Below, one piece after another: positions 1 to 9,496 of a stretch of 64,000 nucleotides of DNA. Source of the DNA: a candidate division CSSED10-310 bacterium (lineage in GTDB: Bacteria > CSSED10-310); NCBI GenBank assembly GCA_016931515.1, contig JAFGEQ010000012.1:186001-250000 (forward strand), in the 5' to 3' direction. The position numbers and the translations under genes are program-made. The number at the start of each line of letters is the position of its first letter. Position 1 is the first letter of the stretch. Under the pieces are notes generated by a model. It made no database searches. It was not told the DNA's origin and saw nothing but the letters and a program-made list of their open reading frames with translations.

Positions 1-422
1 ATGAGCGGTTTTTTTCATATTTTCCGCAGGATGCCACAACCCCTGTCATTATTGATATCGATAGCAGTACAAAGCAGCAGGCATTGATCGCCGTCGTTTC
101 AGCAAACCTGATGCAGGTCGGCAGAGATCATCGGATTCTGCCGGAAGCCCGAGTGAGAAAACTGGATCTTGCCCGATCATTCTGGCGACTCCTGGAGCTT
201 GCCGGAAAGGAGCCGGAACCCGCTCTATTGCACAGTATCGATCCTCCACTGGACGTTTCCACAGCCCATTCTGCCTGGCAAGACATCATCGGGTGCCTTG
301 CTGCCGGGGTACTGCCAGTCGAACCTGATGGACGATTTCAATCGGGAAGGATTCCATCGGGTCGGGAAGTGATGGAATCGTATAAAGCTCTCGAGAATCG
401 TCTGAACACTACCAATGACTGA
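1..422 (+). CDS. C-terminal part of an SLH-like domain protein (5' end outside window)
   Basis: The frame is open from base 3 to the stop at 420-422, so this is the end of a gene that starts before the window. The last ~80 residues have the spacing of an S-layer-homology repeat: a leading helix (LDLARSFWRLLELAG), then a DV...H.AW..I..L.A.G.L motif, a PDGRFQSG turn and a closing helix. SLH repeats usually bind cell-wall or outer-membrane-linked polymers; here only one degenerate repeat is visible, so the function is an inference. A promoter and a separate exported gene follow 80 nt downstream. It could instead be an unrelated helical domain. Confidence 0.5.
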   Translation, partial: ERFFSYFPQDATTPVIIDIDSSTKQQALIAVVSANLMQVGRDHRILPEARVRKLDLARSFWRLLELAGKEPEPALLHSIDPPLDVSTAHSAWQDIIGCLAAGVLPVEPDGRFQSGRIPSGREVMESYKALENRLNTTND

Positions 423-429
423 TCTCGAT

Positions 430-457
430 TTGAAATTTCCTATCTTTATGGTATATT
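430..457 (+). promoter_or_regulatory. Sigma-70-type promoter for the 502 gene
   Basis: TTGAAA (430-435), a 16-nt spacer and TATATT (452-457) lie 45 nt upstream of the start codon and just after the stop of the preceding gene. The match to TTGACA/TATAAT is good, but no experimental start is visible. Confidence 0.5.
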
Positions 458-501
458 CCTGATTTATTGGCTGGAGATCAAACTTCAGATAGGGAGGAAT
501 C

Positions 502-1128
502 ATGATGTCTCGATTTACAATCCGTTGCTTGATCATTGTTCTGTTAATGTGTGCTGTAATGCAGAGTACAATGGCGCTCGACTTCAAGAAATCTAAAAAA
601 GACGGCCCTCTTTGTGCGATCATGGATTTTGAGAATAAGACCGCCGATTACTGGTGGGGAAGCCGTTTGGGACGAGCTGCGGCGGATGTTCTGTCCACTG
701 AGCTTGTCAAGGGAACGCCTCTCCGATGTATGGAACGTGAAAAACTGGATTCAATCATGAAGGAAAAGAATCTGGCTGCATCAGGACTCACAACGCCGGA
801 CACATATGTGAAAATGGGCGGGTTGCTCGGTGTGAAATATATCATTACGGGTGCGGTCACATCTTTCGGTGAGAAACAGGTGGGGGGATATGGTGTCGGT
901 GTCGGCGGCAAATTGAAAACTTACCACACTGCTATTGATGTCCGTATCATTGATACAACCACAGGGGAGATTGTGTTCGCCGACAGTGCGGATGCTGAAA
1001 AGCATGGTTTAAATCTTCACTTCCGGGGCGTCGGAGGTGGAGAAGATTTCGATGAAGATGCCTGTAACAAACTCTTCCGGATCGCTTCCAAGGATATGGC
1101 AAAAAAAATCAGCGACGCGCTTGAATAA
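502..1128 (+). CDS. CsgG/LpoB-like exported protein
   Basis: 208 residues. An N-terminal signal peptide (hydrophobic core at ~7-22, ALD processing region) is followed by a CsgG-type fold: CAIMDFENKTADYWWG at ~38, then REKLDSIMKEKNL, a G.YIITGAVTSFGEK strand pair, and VRIIDTTTGEIVFADSA. This family includes CsgG, the curli secretion lipoprotein, and LpoB-like activators. No lipobox cysteine is evident, so it is probably periplasmic rather than a lipoprotein. ATG at 502 or 505 follows the Shine-Dalgarno sequence AGGGAGGA. A clear terminator follows at 1154-1187. The specific partner is unknown. Confidence 0.7.
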   Translation: MMSRFTIRCLIIVLLMCAVMQSTMALDFKKSKKDGPLCAIMDFENKTADYWWGSRLGRAAADVLSTELVKGTPLRCMEREKLDSIMKEKNLAASGLTTPDTYVKMGGLLGVKYIITGAVTSFGEKQVGGYGVGVGGKLKTYHTAIDVRIIDTTTGEIVFADSADAEKHGLNLHFRGVGGGEDFDEDACNKLFRIASKDMAKKISDALE

Positions 1129-1153
1129 CCCGTCGAAGGCAGCTTATGCTCTC

Positions 1154-1187
1154 AAACCGAAGAGACGTCAATGTCTCTTCGGTTTTT
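1154..1187 (+). terminator. Rho-independent terminator
   Basis: A perfect 13-bp stem (AAACCGAAGAGAC / GTCTCTTCGGTTT, loop GTCAAT) runs into a U tract. It ends the CsgG-like transcript and argues that the next gene starts downstream at 1203, not before the hairpin. Confidence 0.85.
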
Positions 1188-1202
1188 CATTGGATATCGA
1201 CA

Positions 1203-1910
1203 ATGTTTAAATCAATCTGCAAAATCTTCATTTTTAGTCTGGTTGCAGTCGAATTGATGGCAGCGGAACCGGCTGAAATGACAGATCCGCCCATGACATC
1301 AGGCAATATCCCTGGAGCATCCCGATCCGAATCAAAAGGTGACACTGAGTCGATACATCAAGCGCCACCGCTGACAAGAGACACCCTGCTGATTCTGCCA
1401 TTCACCTTCGATCGCTCACCCGGTGCGGATCTGATCGCACCAAGGGCTGCCTGGATCCTGGATAAAAAGCTGCGGGCCGGCAAATTTCAAATTGAGCAGA
1501 TGCCGGATAGCAGCGGAACAGATGCGACTCCCGGATGGAGCACCCGGGAGGGATTGCTGGATTATGCAAGGGAAAAAAAGATCGGCTACATCATATCCGG
1601 TCATGTAGAAAAAGTCGGAATTGATAGATTATCGGAATGGAAGGGACATAGATTCCTTGGAATGGCCGAAATTCCGGTGTCTCTCGAACTGACCGTGCAG
1701 CTCCATTCCGGTACTGATAATGAGATTATTCTTGAAAAAACAACCCATGTCATCACCTATGTTCCCCGTTTGCGAGTCTTTGGAATGAATAGAAATCCTT
1801 ATCCTGGCACGCCACGGAGTATTGATGCGTTTGTTCATGATGCGATTTACAGGCTATCCACCGATCTGATATCGGTGATCGGCAATCGTCATTCGAAGGA
1901 GCAAAGGTAG
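1203..1910 (+). CDS. Exported protein, distant CsgG/LpoB-like
   Basis: 235 residues from ATG 1203. This start is chosen because an upstream in-frame ATG lies before the terminator hairpin and 1203 gives a clean signal peptide (FKSICKIFIFSLVAVELMAAE). After a low-complexity linker, LLILPFTFDRSPGADLIAPRAAWILD and IGYIISGHVEKVG resemble the strand-helix pattern of the preceding CsgG-like protein, followed by an ELTVQLHSGTDNEIILEKT strand pair. The TAG stop overlaps the GTG start of der by one base, which suggests co-transcription with der. Function is unknown; a partner of the upstream protein is a guess. Confidence 0.55.
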   Translation: MFKSICKIFIFSLVAVELMAAEPAEMTDPPMTSGNIPGASRSESKGDTESIHQAPPLTRDTLLILPFTFDRSPGADLIAPRAAWILDKKLRAGKFQIEQMPDSSGTDATPGWSTREGLLDYAREKKIGYIISGHVEKVGIDRLSEWKGHRFLGMAEIPVSLELTVQLHSGTDNEIILEKTTHVITYVPRLRVFGMNRNPYPGTPRSIDAFVHDAIYRLSTDLISVIGNRHSKEQR

Positions 1911-3271
1911 TGAAAGAGTTGCGTGTATCGATCATCGGGCGAGTGAATGTCGGTAAATCAACATTATTCAACCGGTTGACCCGGACTCGCGATGCGATCG
2001 TTGAGAACACTCCGGGAGTCACTCGTGACAGGAAAGAAGGACGGTTGACCATATCGAATCGCCGGATTGTCCTGGTGGACACTGGCGGCATCGATGCGGA
2101 GGTTGCGGCGGACAGCAAGCCCGCTGATGAGGCTCAAAAGCAGTCCTTACGTGAAATTGATAATGCCGATGTTCTTCTTTTTTTGGTGGATGGCCGATCC
2201 GGACTCCTCCCAGGTGATCTCGAAATAGCCGACAAACTCAGACGAACCGGACGCCTTGTTCTTCTTGTTGTGAATAAAATGGAATCGGAGTACGCAGGAT
2301 CGGAGAATCACGAATTTTTCCGTCTGGGACTTGGTGATCCTATTCCGATCAGTTCGGAACATAACGTCAACATTGATACTCTGATACGTGCGCTGGCGGA
2401 GCTGATGAATATTCGGGACCTTGAACCTGACGCGGAGACTGCGGTGGATGATTCGGAAATATGTATCGCGGTTGTCGGTCGACCCAACGTCGGAAAATCC
2501 TCCTTCCTGAATTCACTTATCGGGGAGGACCGTCACATTGTAACCGATGTCCCCGGAACGACAAGAGATTCTGTCGATTCAATCATCCGTGTCAACGAGC
2601 AGACATATCGTCTGATAGATACGGCGGGACTCCGTCGCATCGGAAAGACCACCCGGAAGCTCGATAAAATATCAGCGATTATGTCACGGCGGAGTATCCA
2701 GAGATCGCACGTAACGTTGTTGCTCCTGGATGCTGCCGAAGGTGTGACAGCACAGGATTTGAAAATCGCGAGTTATATTATTGATGAAGGAAAAGCCTGT
2801 ATCATTATCGGTAATAAATGGGATCTGACCGATCGAACCACAGAGCGCTTTAAAATTCTGCAGCAGGAGATTCGCGATCATTATGTATCGATGCCCTGGG
2901 CGCCTTTCATGGTGATGTCGGCATTAGAAAGCCACAATACGTTGAAGGTGTTTTCATTGATCGATCGGATCATGAAATCAACCGAGCAGCCGGTTGCAAC
3001 AGCGAAATTGAATAAAGTCCTGCATGATGCACAGATCATACATCCGCCTCCACGCAGGGATTCCCGTCATCCTTTGAAGTTTTATTATTGCGCTCAAATC
3101 GCCAACCGGCCACCGACATTCCTTCTCTTTACCAATACGCGAACTGAAATCCACTTTTCCTACAGACGTTTTCTCAGCAATCAGATTCGAGATGCCTTCG
3201 GATTTGAAGGCTGGCCAATCCGCCTGGTTTTCCGGCATCGGCATGATGACAGAGGACGGCGATGGGATTGA
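1910..3271 (+). CDS. der: Ribosome-associated GTPase Der (EngA)
   Basis: 453 residues, normal for the family. Two tandem GTPase domains precede a KH-like domain. Domain 1 has GRVNVGKST (10-18), DTGG (57-60) and NKME (122-125); domain 2 has GRPNVGKSS (190-198), DTAG (237-240) and NKWD (302-305). Der is needed for maturation of the 50S ribosomal subunit. Domain 1 is slightly unusual: V replaces P in the P-loop, and E replaces the guanine-contacting D of NKxD. The GTG start has AAGGAG 7 nt upstream. The 3' end overlaps cmk by 10 nt, so the two are likely translationally coupled. Confidence 0.95.
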   Translation: MKELRVSIIGRVNVGKSTLFNRLTRTRDAIVENTPGVTRDRKEGRLTISNRRIVLVDTGGIDAEVAADSKPADEAQKQSLREIDNADVLLFLVDGRSGLLPGDLEIADKLRRTGRLVLLVVNKMESEYAGSENHEFFRLGLGDPIPISSEHNVNIDTLIRALAELMNIRDLEPDAETAVDDSEICIAVVGRPNVGKSSFLNSLIGEDRHIVTDVPGTTRDSVDSIIRVNEQTYRLIDTAGLRRIGKTTRKLDKISAIMSRRSIQRSHVTLLLLDAAEGVTAQDLKIASYIIDEGKACIIIGNKWDLTDRTTERFKILQQEIRDHYVSMPWAPFMVMSALESHNTLKVFSLIDRIMKSTEQPVATAKLNKVLHDAQIIHPPPRRDSRHPLKFYYCAQIANRPPTFLLFTNTRTEIHFSYRRFLSNQIRDAFGFEGWPIRLVFRHRHDDRGRRWD

Positions 3272-3951
3272 AGACGCTGGAGATTGTCACAATCGACGGG
3301 CCGGCAGGTTCCGGGAAAAGCACGGTTGCCAGATCGGTGGCTGAACAAATGGGATATACATTTCTGGATACCGGTGCCATGTACCGTGCAGTCGCACTGG
3401 GCGCGATTGAGCGTAATATCACTGCAACGGATCTAGAAAAACTGACGGTTTTCCTGAACCAGATCCAGCTTATCGTTCGATCCGGACAGGATATGATGCG
3501 TCTGTATCTTGATGATATCGATGTCACGGAAACCATTCGTCGTCCTGAGATGGGTCAGCATGCGTCAGATTTTTCACGGCTTGAAATTGTGCGGAATTAT
3601 TGTACTCGTCTGCAACGCCGGTTTGGAGCAGAAGGACGAATAGTATGCGAAGGACGAGACATGGGAACCGTTGTTTTTCCGGAAGCTCGATGGAAGTATT
3701 TTTTGACTGCCGCGCTGGATGAACGGGCGATGAGACGATGGAAGGAGTTGCAGATCAAAGGAGAGGTCATTGACTACGATGACATACGCAACTCATTGAA
3801 AAAAAGAGATTTTCAAGATACAAACAGGGATATTGCACCCCTGAAACCGGCAGACGACGCTGTCATCCTGGACACGACAAAGATGAGTATTGAGACGGTT
3901 GTATCTCGAATAATCAACGACATCAGGAGTAATGTGAGTCAAAATGTATAA
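3262..3951 (+). CDS. cmk: Cytidylate kinase
   Basis: 229 residues. Phosphorylates CMP and dCMP with ATP in pyrimidine nucleotide metabolism in the cytosol. The P-loop is GPAGSGKST (13-21), followed by the family motif FLDTGAMYRAV (35-45) and a CEGRDMGTVVFP motif in the CMP/acceptor region. Length and motif order match bacterial Cmk. The start overlaps the end of der by 10 nt. Cmk directly ahead of rpsA is a very common bacterial gene pair. Confidence 0.95.
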   Translation: MGLKTLEIVTIDGPAGSGKSTVARSVAEQMGYTFLDTGAMYRAVALGAIERNITATDLEKLTVFLNQIQLIVRSGQDMMRLYLDDIDVTETIRRPEMGQHASDFSRLEIVRNYCTRLQRRFGAEGRIVCEGRDMGTVVFPEARWKYFLTAALDERAMRRWKELQIKGEVIDYDDIRNSLKKRDFQDTNRDIAPLKPADDAVILDTTKMSIETVVSRIINDIRSNVSQNV

Positions 3952-3957
3952 TCTTTC

Positions 3958-3985
3958 TTGCATAATTAAAGAAGATTGCTATATT
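3958..3985 (+). promoter_or_regulatory. Promoter for rpsA
   Basis: TTGCAT (3958-3963), a 16-nt spacer and TATATT (3980-3985) lie in the cmk-rpsA gap. This would give rpsA a leader of about 95 nt, independent of the der-cmk transcript. Confidence 0.5.
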
Positions 3986-4030
3986 AGGGCGCGCGTCAAT
4001 ACTGGAAACGTTTAATTCCGGTAAATATTC

Positions 4031-4062
4031 GGGTACCCGGATGTGAGACACCGGGTTTACCC
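4031..4062 (+). promoter_or_regulatory. rpsA 5' leader hairpin
   Basis: GGGTACCCGG pairs with CCGGGTTTACCC across a 10-nt loop with a two-base bulge, ending about 8 nt before the AGGAGG ribosome-binding site. S1 autoregulates its own mRNA leader in enterobacteria; that this hairpin does the same here is inference. Confidence 0.4.
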
Positions 4063-4088
4063 TGAAAATCAGGAGGTCTCGATAATAC

Positions 4089-5918
4089 ATGGCGAATGAA
4101 CAGAAACAAACAAAAGAGAATGCCGTAAAAAAACCCAAGGACAAACAGGTGCATAGCGATCTGGATGCGGCATGGAAAGTGGATTTCGACGACGAGACAA
4201 TGGCCCAGTTGTATGATGAATCTTTTCAGAACATCACGGAGGGTCAGGTCGTCAAAGGTAGAGTGCTTCAGATAAATGAGAATGAAGTACTTATCGATGT
4301 CGGCTACAAGTCGGAGGGCGTCATCCCCGTGGAAGAGTTCCGCAATATGATCGAGGGCGGAAATCTTAAGGTTGGTGAAACCATTGATGTCTATTTTGAG
4401 AAGACCGAGGACACGGATGGTCTTGTTGTGTTATCCAAGGAGAAAGCCGACAAGATCAAGATCTGGGATGAAATCAGTGAGAAATTCGAGAATAAGGAAG
4501 TGATTGAAGGTCGAGTTATCGAGCGGATTAAAGGCGGTTTGACTGTGGACATCGGTGTTCGGGCTTTTTTACCGGGTTCTCAAATTGATATCCGGCCGGT
4601 ACGGGATCCTGAGAGGCTGATTGGCCAGACATTGAGAATGCGTGTGATCAAGTTGAATAAGCGACGAGGAAACATTGTTTTGTCGCGTCGAATCATTCTT
4701 GAGGATGAGCGCCGTAACATGAAGGAAAAAACCTTGCATGCCCTTGAAGAAGGCGCCATCGTTATCGGACAGGTTAAGAATATCACTGAATATGGTGCAT
4801 TCATTGATCTGGGTGGGATTGATGGATTACTTCATATCACCGATATGTCGTGGGGTCGTGTTAATCATCCGAGTGAGGTTCTTAATATCGGCGATAAGAT
4901 AAAAGTGAAAGTATTGAAGTTTGATGCTGACTCCGAGAGAGTGTCGCTGGGTCTGAAGCAGATATCCGAGGATCCTTGGTTGAGTGTGAACGATAAGTAC
5001 CGGATCGGAACACGTGTTGAGGGTAAGGTAATCAGTCTGACTGATTATGGAGCCTTCATCGAATTACAGGAAGGTGTTGAAGGTCTTGTGCATGTCTCTG
5101 AAATGTCGTGGACCCGCCGGGTTCGACATCCATCGAAAATTGTGTCCATCGGTGATACGGTGGAAGCGGTTGTTCTGGATCTCGATCAGGAAAACAAGCG
5201 GATCAGTTTAGGCATGAAACAGTGCGAAACGAATCCTTGGGATGTAGTAAAAGAGAAGTATCCCATTGGAAATCGAGTGGTTGGTCATGTCCGGAACCTG
5301 ACGAACTTTGGTGCCTTTGTTGAATTGGAGGAAGGAATTGATGGGCTGATTCACATCAGTGATATGTCGTGGACACGCCGGATCAACCATCCCAGTGAAT
5401 TGCTGAAAAAAGGTGATGAAGTCGATACGGTGGTTCTGGATATTGACGTTGAAAACGAACGCCTTTCTCTCGGCTTGAAGCAGCTATCCGAAAATCCTTG
5501 GAGAGACGCTGAAAATCGTTTCTTCATCGGCAACAATGTCAAGGGTAAAGTTGTCAGAATCACTGATTTTGGCGCTTTTGTGGAGCTTGAAGGCGGCGGA
5601 ATAGAAGGCCTTGTTCATATTTCGGAATTGAGTAAAGACCGTGTCGATTCAGCAGAAGCATGTTGCAAGGTCGGTGACGAATTAATCATGAAAGTGATCA
5701 AGGTGGATGTAGAGGAACGACGCATTGGCCTGTCCGTAAGAGCGTATGAGGAAGAAGTGGAACGCCTGGAAGCTGATGACGGAATCATCAATCAGGACCT
5801 GAAAATCGGTCGATCCACAATGGCGGATGTCATCAATCAGGAAGCACTTCTCAGAAATATCGGATTCGACACAAAAGCAGAAGAACCTGCAGCGGAAACC
5901 CCTGCCGAAACCGATTGA
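4089..5918 (+). CDS. rpsA: 30S ribosomal protein S1 (six S1 domains)
   Basis: 609 residues with six S1 RNA-binding repeats, at about 52-120, 138-205, 224-292, 308-376, 395-463 and 482-553. Repeats 3-6 carry the typical YGAF(I/V)(D/E)L, GL(L/V)H(I/V)S and MSW motifs; repeats 1 and 2 are more diverged, as in proteobacterial S1, where they bind the ribosome. S1 delivers mRNA to the 30S subunit. The N-terminus is an unusual lysine/glutamate-rich extension of ~45 residues. AGGAGG sits 12 nt before the ATG. A strong terminator follows. Confidence 0.95.
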   Translation: MANEQKQTKENAVKKPKDKQVHSDLDAAWKVDFDDETMAQLYDESFQNITEGQVVKGRVLQINENEVLIDVGYKSEGVIPVEEFRNMIEGGNLKVGETIDVYFEKTEDTDGLVVLSKEKADKIKIWDEISEKFENKEVIEGRVIERIKGGLTVDIGVRAFLPGSQIDIRPVRDPERLIGQTLRMRVIKLNKRRGNIVLSRRIILEDERRNMKEKTLHALEEGAIVIGQVKNITEYGAFIDLGGIDGLLHITDMSWGRVNHPSEVLNIGDKIKVKVLKFDADSERVSLGLKQISEDPWLSVNDKYRIGTRVEGKVISLTDYGAFIELQEGVEGLVHVSEMSWTRRVRHPSKIVSIGDTVEAVVLDLDQENKRISLGMKQCETNPWDVVKEKYPIGNRVVGHVRNLTNFGAFVELEEGIDGLIHISDMSWTRRINHPSELLKKGDEVDTVVLDIDVENERLSLGLKQLSENPWRDAENRFFIGNNVKGKVVRITDFGAFVELEGGGIEGLVHISELSKDRVDSAEACCKVGDELIMKVIKVDVEERRIGLSVRAYEEEVERLEADDGIINQDLKIGRSTMADVINQEALLRNIGFDTKAEEPAAETPAETD

Positions 5919-5940
5919 TCAGTCGTTTTACCAATATCAA

Positions 5941-5967
5941 GGAGACCGGAATCGGTCTCCTTTTTTT
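5941..5967 (+). terminator. Rho-independent terminator after rpsA
   Basis: GGAGACCG / CGGTCTCC stem with a GAAT loop followed directly by seven T residues. Confidence 0.9.
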
Positions 5968-6021
5968 GTGTCTTTGAAGCTGTGATGATATGCTTGATGA
6001 AGACTATGGAGACGTTCGGAC

Positions 6022-6531
6022 ATGAAGCATAAAGAAATAAAATTTGCTCCCTGGAGACTAAAATATCTTCAAGGAGAGGGACTCAAAGGCTGTTTTATTT
6101 GTCAGGCTCTTCAGTACGATCCACACCCCGACAATCTGGTTCTGGTAAAATCGAATCTGACAGCTGTCATGCTCAACCGTTATCCATATAATAACGGGCA
6201 TATCATGATTGTCCCTTCGGCTCATGTGTCAAAATTGCAATCTCTGGAGTTATCCGTTTTGAGTGAAATGGCTGCATGGATGAGGATATCGGAGAAAATT
6301 CTCGAACAAACCTATCGTTGCGATGGTTTCAATATTGGAATGAACATTGGTTCGGCAGCAGGTGCCGGTTTGGATTCTCATCTGCACATCCATCTCGTTC
6401 CACGCTGGAAAGGTGACACCAACTTCATGGGTACGGTTGCCGACACACGAGTCATTCCCGAGGATTTATCATCAACCTGGAGTCGCCTGGCCGACCAATT
6501 TGCGAACCGAAAGGAACATCTGCTTTCATGA
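6022..6531 (+). CDS. HIT-family nucleotide hydrolase/phosphorylase
   Basis: 169 residues. The histidine-triad active site HLHIH is at 120-124, followed by LVPRW; it would act on a nucleotide phosphoanhydride (Ap4A/ADP-like substrates are usual). An N-terminal CFIC (24-27) and LNRYPYNNGH (51-60) place it in the branch with zinc-type cysteines found in many bacterial HIT/Ap4A phosphorylase-like proteins. The stop overlaps the next ATG (ATGA), so it opens the HIT-LptC/OstA-lptB-rpoN operon. The exact substrate is not readable from sequence. Confidence 0.85.
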   Translation: MKHKEIKFAPWRLKYLQGEGLKGCFICQALQYDPHPDNLVLVKSNLTAVMLNRYPYNNGHIMIVPSAHVSKLQSLELSVLSEMAAWMRISEKILEQTYRCDGFNIGMNIGSAAGAGLDSHLHIHLVPRWKGDTNFMGTVADTRVIPEDLSSTWSRLADQFANRKEHLLS

Positions 6532-8717
6532 CGGCATCGAAAAACCTTTTAATCGGTGTGGTCATAGCTACCGGATTTATCCTCCTGATACTGATGACGT
6601 ATCTGATCCCGATGTTGTTCATCAACTACTCGGATCGTTCCGATCAACCAGATCAAGATTCTACCGCGGCTCAACTTCAAACACCCGATCATAAAGATAC
6701 TCCCGGTCCTGTGCTCGTCATTAAGCCATTTCAAACATTTCATACGAGTGACGGTCAGCGGGAGCTTGAAATCAGAGCTGTCGAAGCCATTATTGACCAG
6801 TCCGCCAAATTATTCCAACTGAATGAAATCGAAGAAATCGTCTTTTTCGGCAAGGAAGGGAACACTGTCAGGGTAAAGGCTGACAAAGGCTCCTGGAATC
6901 AGACAACGAACAGGATCGCGCTCACCGGTGACATCAGGGCGACCATCGAGTCCAATGAACGCGAACCGGTATTGGTGACATGCCAGTGGCTGGACTATGA
7001 CAACGATTTGGGTAATTTAACAGGAGGTAGCCTTGTCGAAATCAAGCATACCTCCTATTCCGCTATCGGTGAGAAATTAATCATAAAGCCTAAGTTGCAC
7101 CATATCCAGCTGGAAAACAGCGTAGTCGCACACATTCAACCGGATGCATTCAAGGAACATGGTTCTCTCAAGCTCGACGATGCAGCGGTGATTGAGTGCG
7201 GCTTGATGCTCTACAACGGGTCGGCGGATGTCCTGCAGTTTGATTACTCACCCAGAGTATCGAGCGGTCGAAATCTGATGACATGCGGCAGGATCAGTGT
7301 TTTTATGGATGGAGGCAATACTCGAATCATCTGGTCTGAACACTGTGACTTTAAATTGTACCCATCAGATGGGGATGATGCCCCGGTGGATATCAAAGCT
7401 GAAATGGTAGCAGTAGACAGGAATGCCGGATCGATCATCTTGCAGGATACAGTTTCCATCCAACGGAATGATAGTCTTATGCGTGCTGACAAGCAGGTCA
7501 TGATCACTCTCGATCCAAAATCAAATGAAGTGCTTGGCGGATCGGCACGAGGAGGTGTTTCCTTCAGGGATCGGGACTATTCGGGTCAAGCCGATTCCGT
7601 TTCATGGGATGCAGGCAATGCAGTCGTCGTCATGAGTGGTCATGCCAGTCTGAATAATAATCGGGATACGATGATGGAAGGCGATCAGATTCAACTCCAT
7701 CTGCAGAAACAATTCTACATCGCGACCGGTCATGTCGGATTACAGTTAGGTGCCCATCGGAACTCAGTTGATTCCGACACAACAGAAGGCGGCTTATTAC
7801 AGCAGTTCACCAATCGTAGCCGGAATACTGATGAACCGCTGCTTGCCAGAGCGGCTACGATGGAAATAGACGAACTCACCGGTCAGATGACGTTGGATGG
7901 CAATGTGCAGGGATCCCAGGGCTCATCACGGTTTGCCGCCGACAAGTTAGTCATTGGTTTCGATACACGAACACGTGAAATTCTCGATTTGCGTGCTGAC
8001 GGGAATGTTGCCCTGAGTGATCAAGACAGGTTAATGACAGGTGGTAAACTCCATTATTCGTCCATCACCGGAGATTTCGAGATGCTGGATAGCCCGGTGA
8101 TGTGGTCGGGGAATAGCCAGCTCCGTGCAGAACGTTTTATGTACAATGAAGTTGAAAAGATTTTAAAGATGAACGGGCAGGTGGAGGGTGTTGCATTGGT
8201 CGAGACAGATGAAGAGGCATCTGTGTCATCGGCATTCGGGCCGGAGGTTCTGGAGCCTGACCGCACGTTGGGTCCGGACCGATCGTCCCCCAATCCCTCC
8301 GGTTTGATAGACCGGTATCTGCATCTGACTGCCGGGAATGGAACCTACAATGAGACAACCGGTGATCTTCAATTCCAGGACAAGGTCGTGATGCGAAAGA
8401 ATCAATGGACTATTAATTCCGAATCACTTCAAGTGAAGCTGGATCCTTCGAGTGGGCGAATGATATCTGCCGATGCTTTCGGAGATGTGCATGTGATTCA
8501 CCCATTATTCGATGCCAAGGGGCATTCATTGACCTACCAACCCGAAACTTCTATACTCATTTTAAGAGGTTCCGGGACCCGGAAGTGCCTTGTTACTCAG
8601 GGCGAAAGGGGTTCTCAGGGAGATGAAGTTCGATTTTTTATTCAGGAGAATCGATTCGAAATTGATAAAGGCATCAGCATGATCATGCCTTCGGAGATAT
8701 CAGGAACGATGCAATAA
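6528..8717 (+). CDS. Large LptC/OstA (LptA-like) lipopolysaccharide-transport protein
   Basis: 729 residues. One N-terminal membrane segment (~7-29) is followed by an LptC-like region ([23 protein letters not shown] at ~64-86, then [20 protein letters not shown]) and a long beta-rich region with repeated OstA-type units, for example [30 protein letters not shown] and [20 protein letters not shown]. LptC anchors the periplasmic bridge that carries lipopolysaccharide from the LptBFG transporter to LptD, and LptA forms the bridge. At 729 residues this is far longer than LptC or LptA (each ~180-200), so it appears to combine both. Start and stop overlap HIT (4 nt) and lptB (1 nt). Assignment rests on fold pattern and on lptB and rpoN downstream. 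Confidence 0.75.
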   Translation: MTASKNLLIGVVIATGFILLILMTYLIPMLFINYSDRSDQPDQDSTAAQLQTPDHKDTPGPVLVIKPFQTFHTSDGQRELEIRAVEAIIDQSAKLFQLNEIEEIVFFGKEGNTVRVKADKGSWNQTTNRIALTGDIRATIESNEREPVLVTCQWLDYDNDLGNLTGGSLVEIKHTSYSAIGEKLIIKPKLHHIQLENSVVAHIQPDAFKEHGSLKLDDAAVIECGLMLYNGSADVLQFDYSPRVSSGRNLMTCGRISVFMDGGNTRIIWSEHCDFKLYPSDGDDAPVDIKAEMVAVDRNAGSIILQDTVSIQRNDSLMRADKQVMITLDPKSNEVLGGSARGGVSFRDRDYSGQADSVSWDAGNAVVVMSGHASLNNNRDTMMEGDQIQLHLQKQFYIATGHVGLQLGAHRNSVDSDTTEGGLLQQFTNRSRNTDEPLLARAATMEIDELTGQMTLDGNVQGSQGSSRFAADKLVIGFDTRTREILDLRADGNVALSDQDRLMTGGKLHYSSITGDFEMLDSPVMWSGNSQLRAERFMYNEVEKILKMNGQVEGVALVETDEEASVSSAFGPEVLEPDRTLGPDRSSPNPSGLIDRYLHLTAGNGTYNETTGDLQFQDKVVMRKNQWTINSESLQVKLDPSSGRMISADAFGDVHVIHPLFDAKGHSLTYQPETSILILRGSGTRKCLVTQGERGSQGDEVRFFIQENRFEIDKGISMIMPSEISGTMQ

Positions 8718-9496
8718 TGGCTGGGCAATTACGTGTCGAATCACTTGTTAAAATTTACCGTGGCAAGCGCGTTGTGGATGATGTCACATTACATGTGCAT
8801 CAGGGAGAGGTTGTAGGATTACTGGGGCCGAATGGAGCGGGTAAAACGACGACGTTTTACATGGTAATCGGTCAGACTAAACCGGACCATGGGAGAGTGC
8901 TTCTTCAGGACAATGACATCACTGATTTCCCCATGTATATGCGAGCGCGACATGGTATCGGTTATTTAACGCAGGAACCATCGATTTTTCGCAAACTGAC
9001 TGTTGAGGAAAACATTAAAGCAATTCTTGAAACATTGCCGGTATCTCGAGGTGAATTTGATACTATTTTGAGTGACATTCTGGATGAACTCGGGATTCGC
9101 AGAGTATCCAAACAAAAGGCTTTTTCTCTTTCGGGCGGAGAGCGTCGCAGGGTTGAGATTGCGCGAACGCTGGTCTGTTCACCGTCGTTTATTCTTCTTG
9201 ACGAACCTTTTGCCGGTATCGATCCATTGGCCGTGGAGGATATAAAAACGATTGTGGGTCATCTTAAGGATAGGGGAATTGGTGTTTTGATCACTGATCA
9301 CAACGTTCGTGATATTCTCGAGATAACCGATCGGGCATATATCATCAGTGACGGCAGGATTTTTGCCAGTGGAACGCCTGATGAAATCGCATCGAATCCG
9401 GATGTTCGGCGGTCATATTTGGGTGAGAAATTTCAGATGTTGATTCGTAACGATGGACGATCCGACCGGAGAGCCATCGAGGAGAAGTCATCATGA
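8717..9496 (+). CDS. lptB: LPS export ABC transporter ATP-binding protein LptB
   Basis: 259 residues. Walker [10 protein letters not shown] (37-45), Q-loop in YLTQEPSIF (~83-91), signature LSGGE (138-142), Walker B FILLDEP (158-164) and a switch histidine in ITDHNVRD. The sequence [13 protein letters not shown] and the [14 protein letters not shown] region are characteristic of LptB. It powers extraction of lipopolysaccharide from the inner membrane with LptF and LptG, which are not in this window. Overlaps rpoN by 4 nt (ATGA). Confidence 0.95.
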   Translation: MAGQLRVESLVKIYRGKRVVDDVTLHVHQGEVVGLLGPNGAGKTTTFYMVIGQTKPDHGRVLLQDNDITDFPMYMRARHGIGYLTQEPSIFRKLTVEENIKAILETLPVSRGEFDTILSDILDELGIRRVSKQKAFSLSGGERRRVEIARTLVCSPSFILLDEPFAGIDPLAVEDIKTIVGHLKDRGIGVLITDHNVRDILEITDRAYIISDGRIFASGTPDEIASNPDVRRSYLGEKFQMLIRNDGRSDRRAIEEKSS

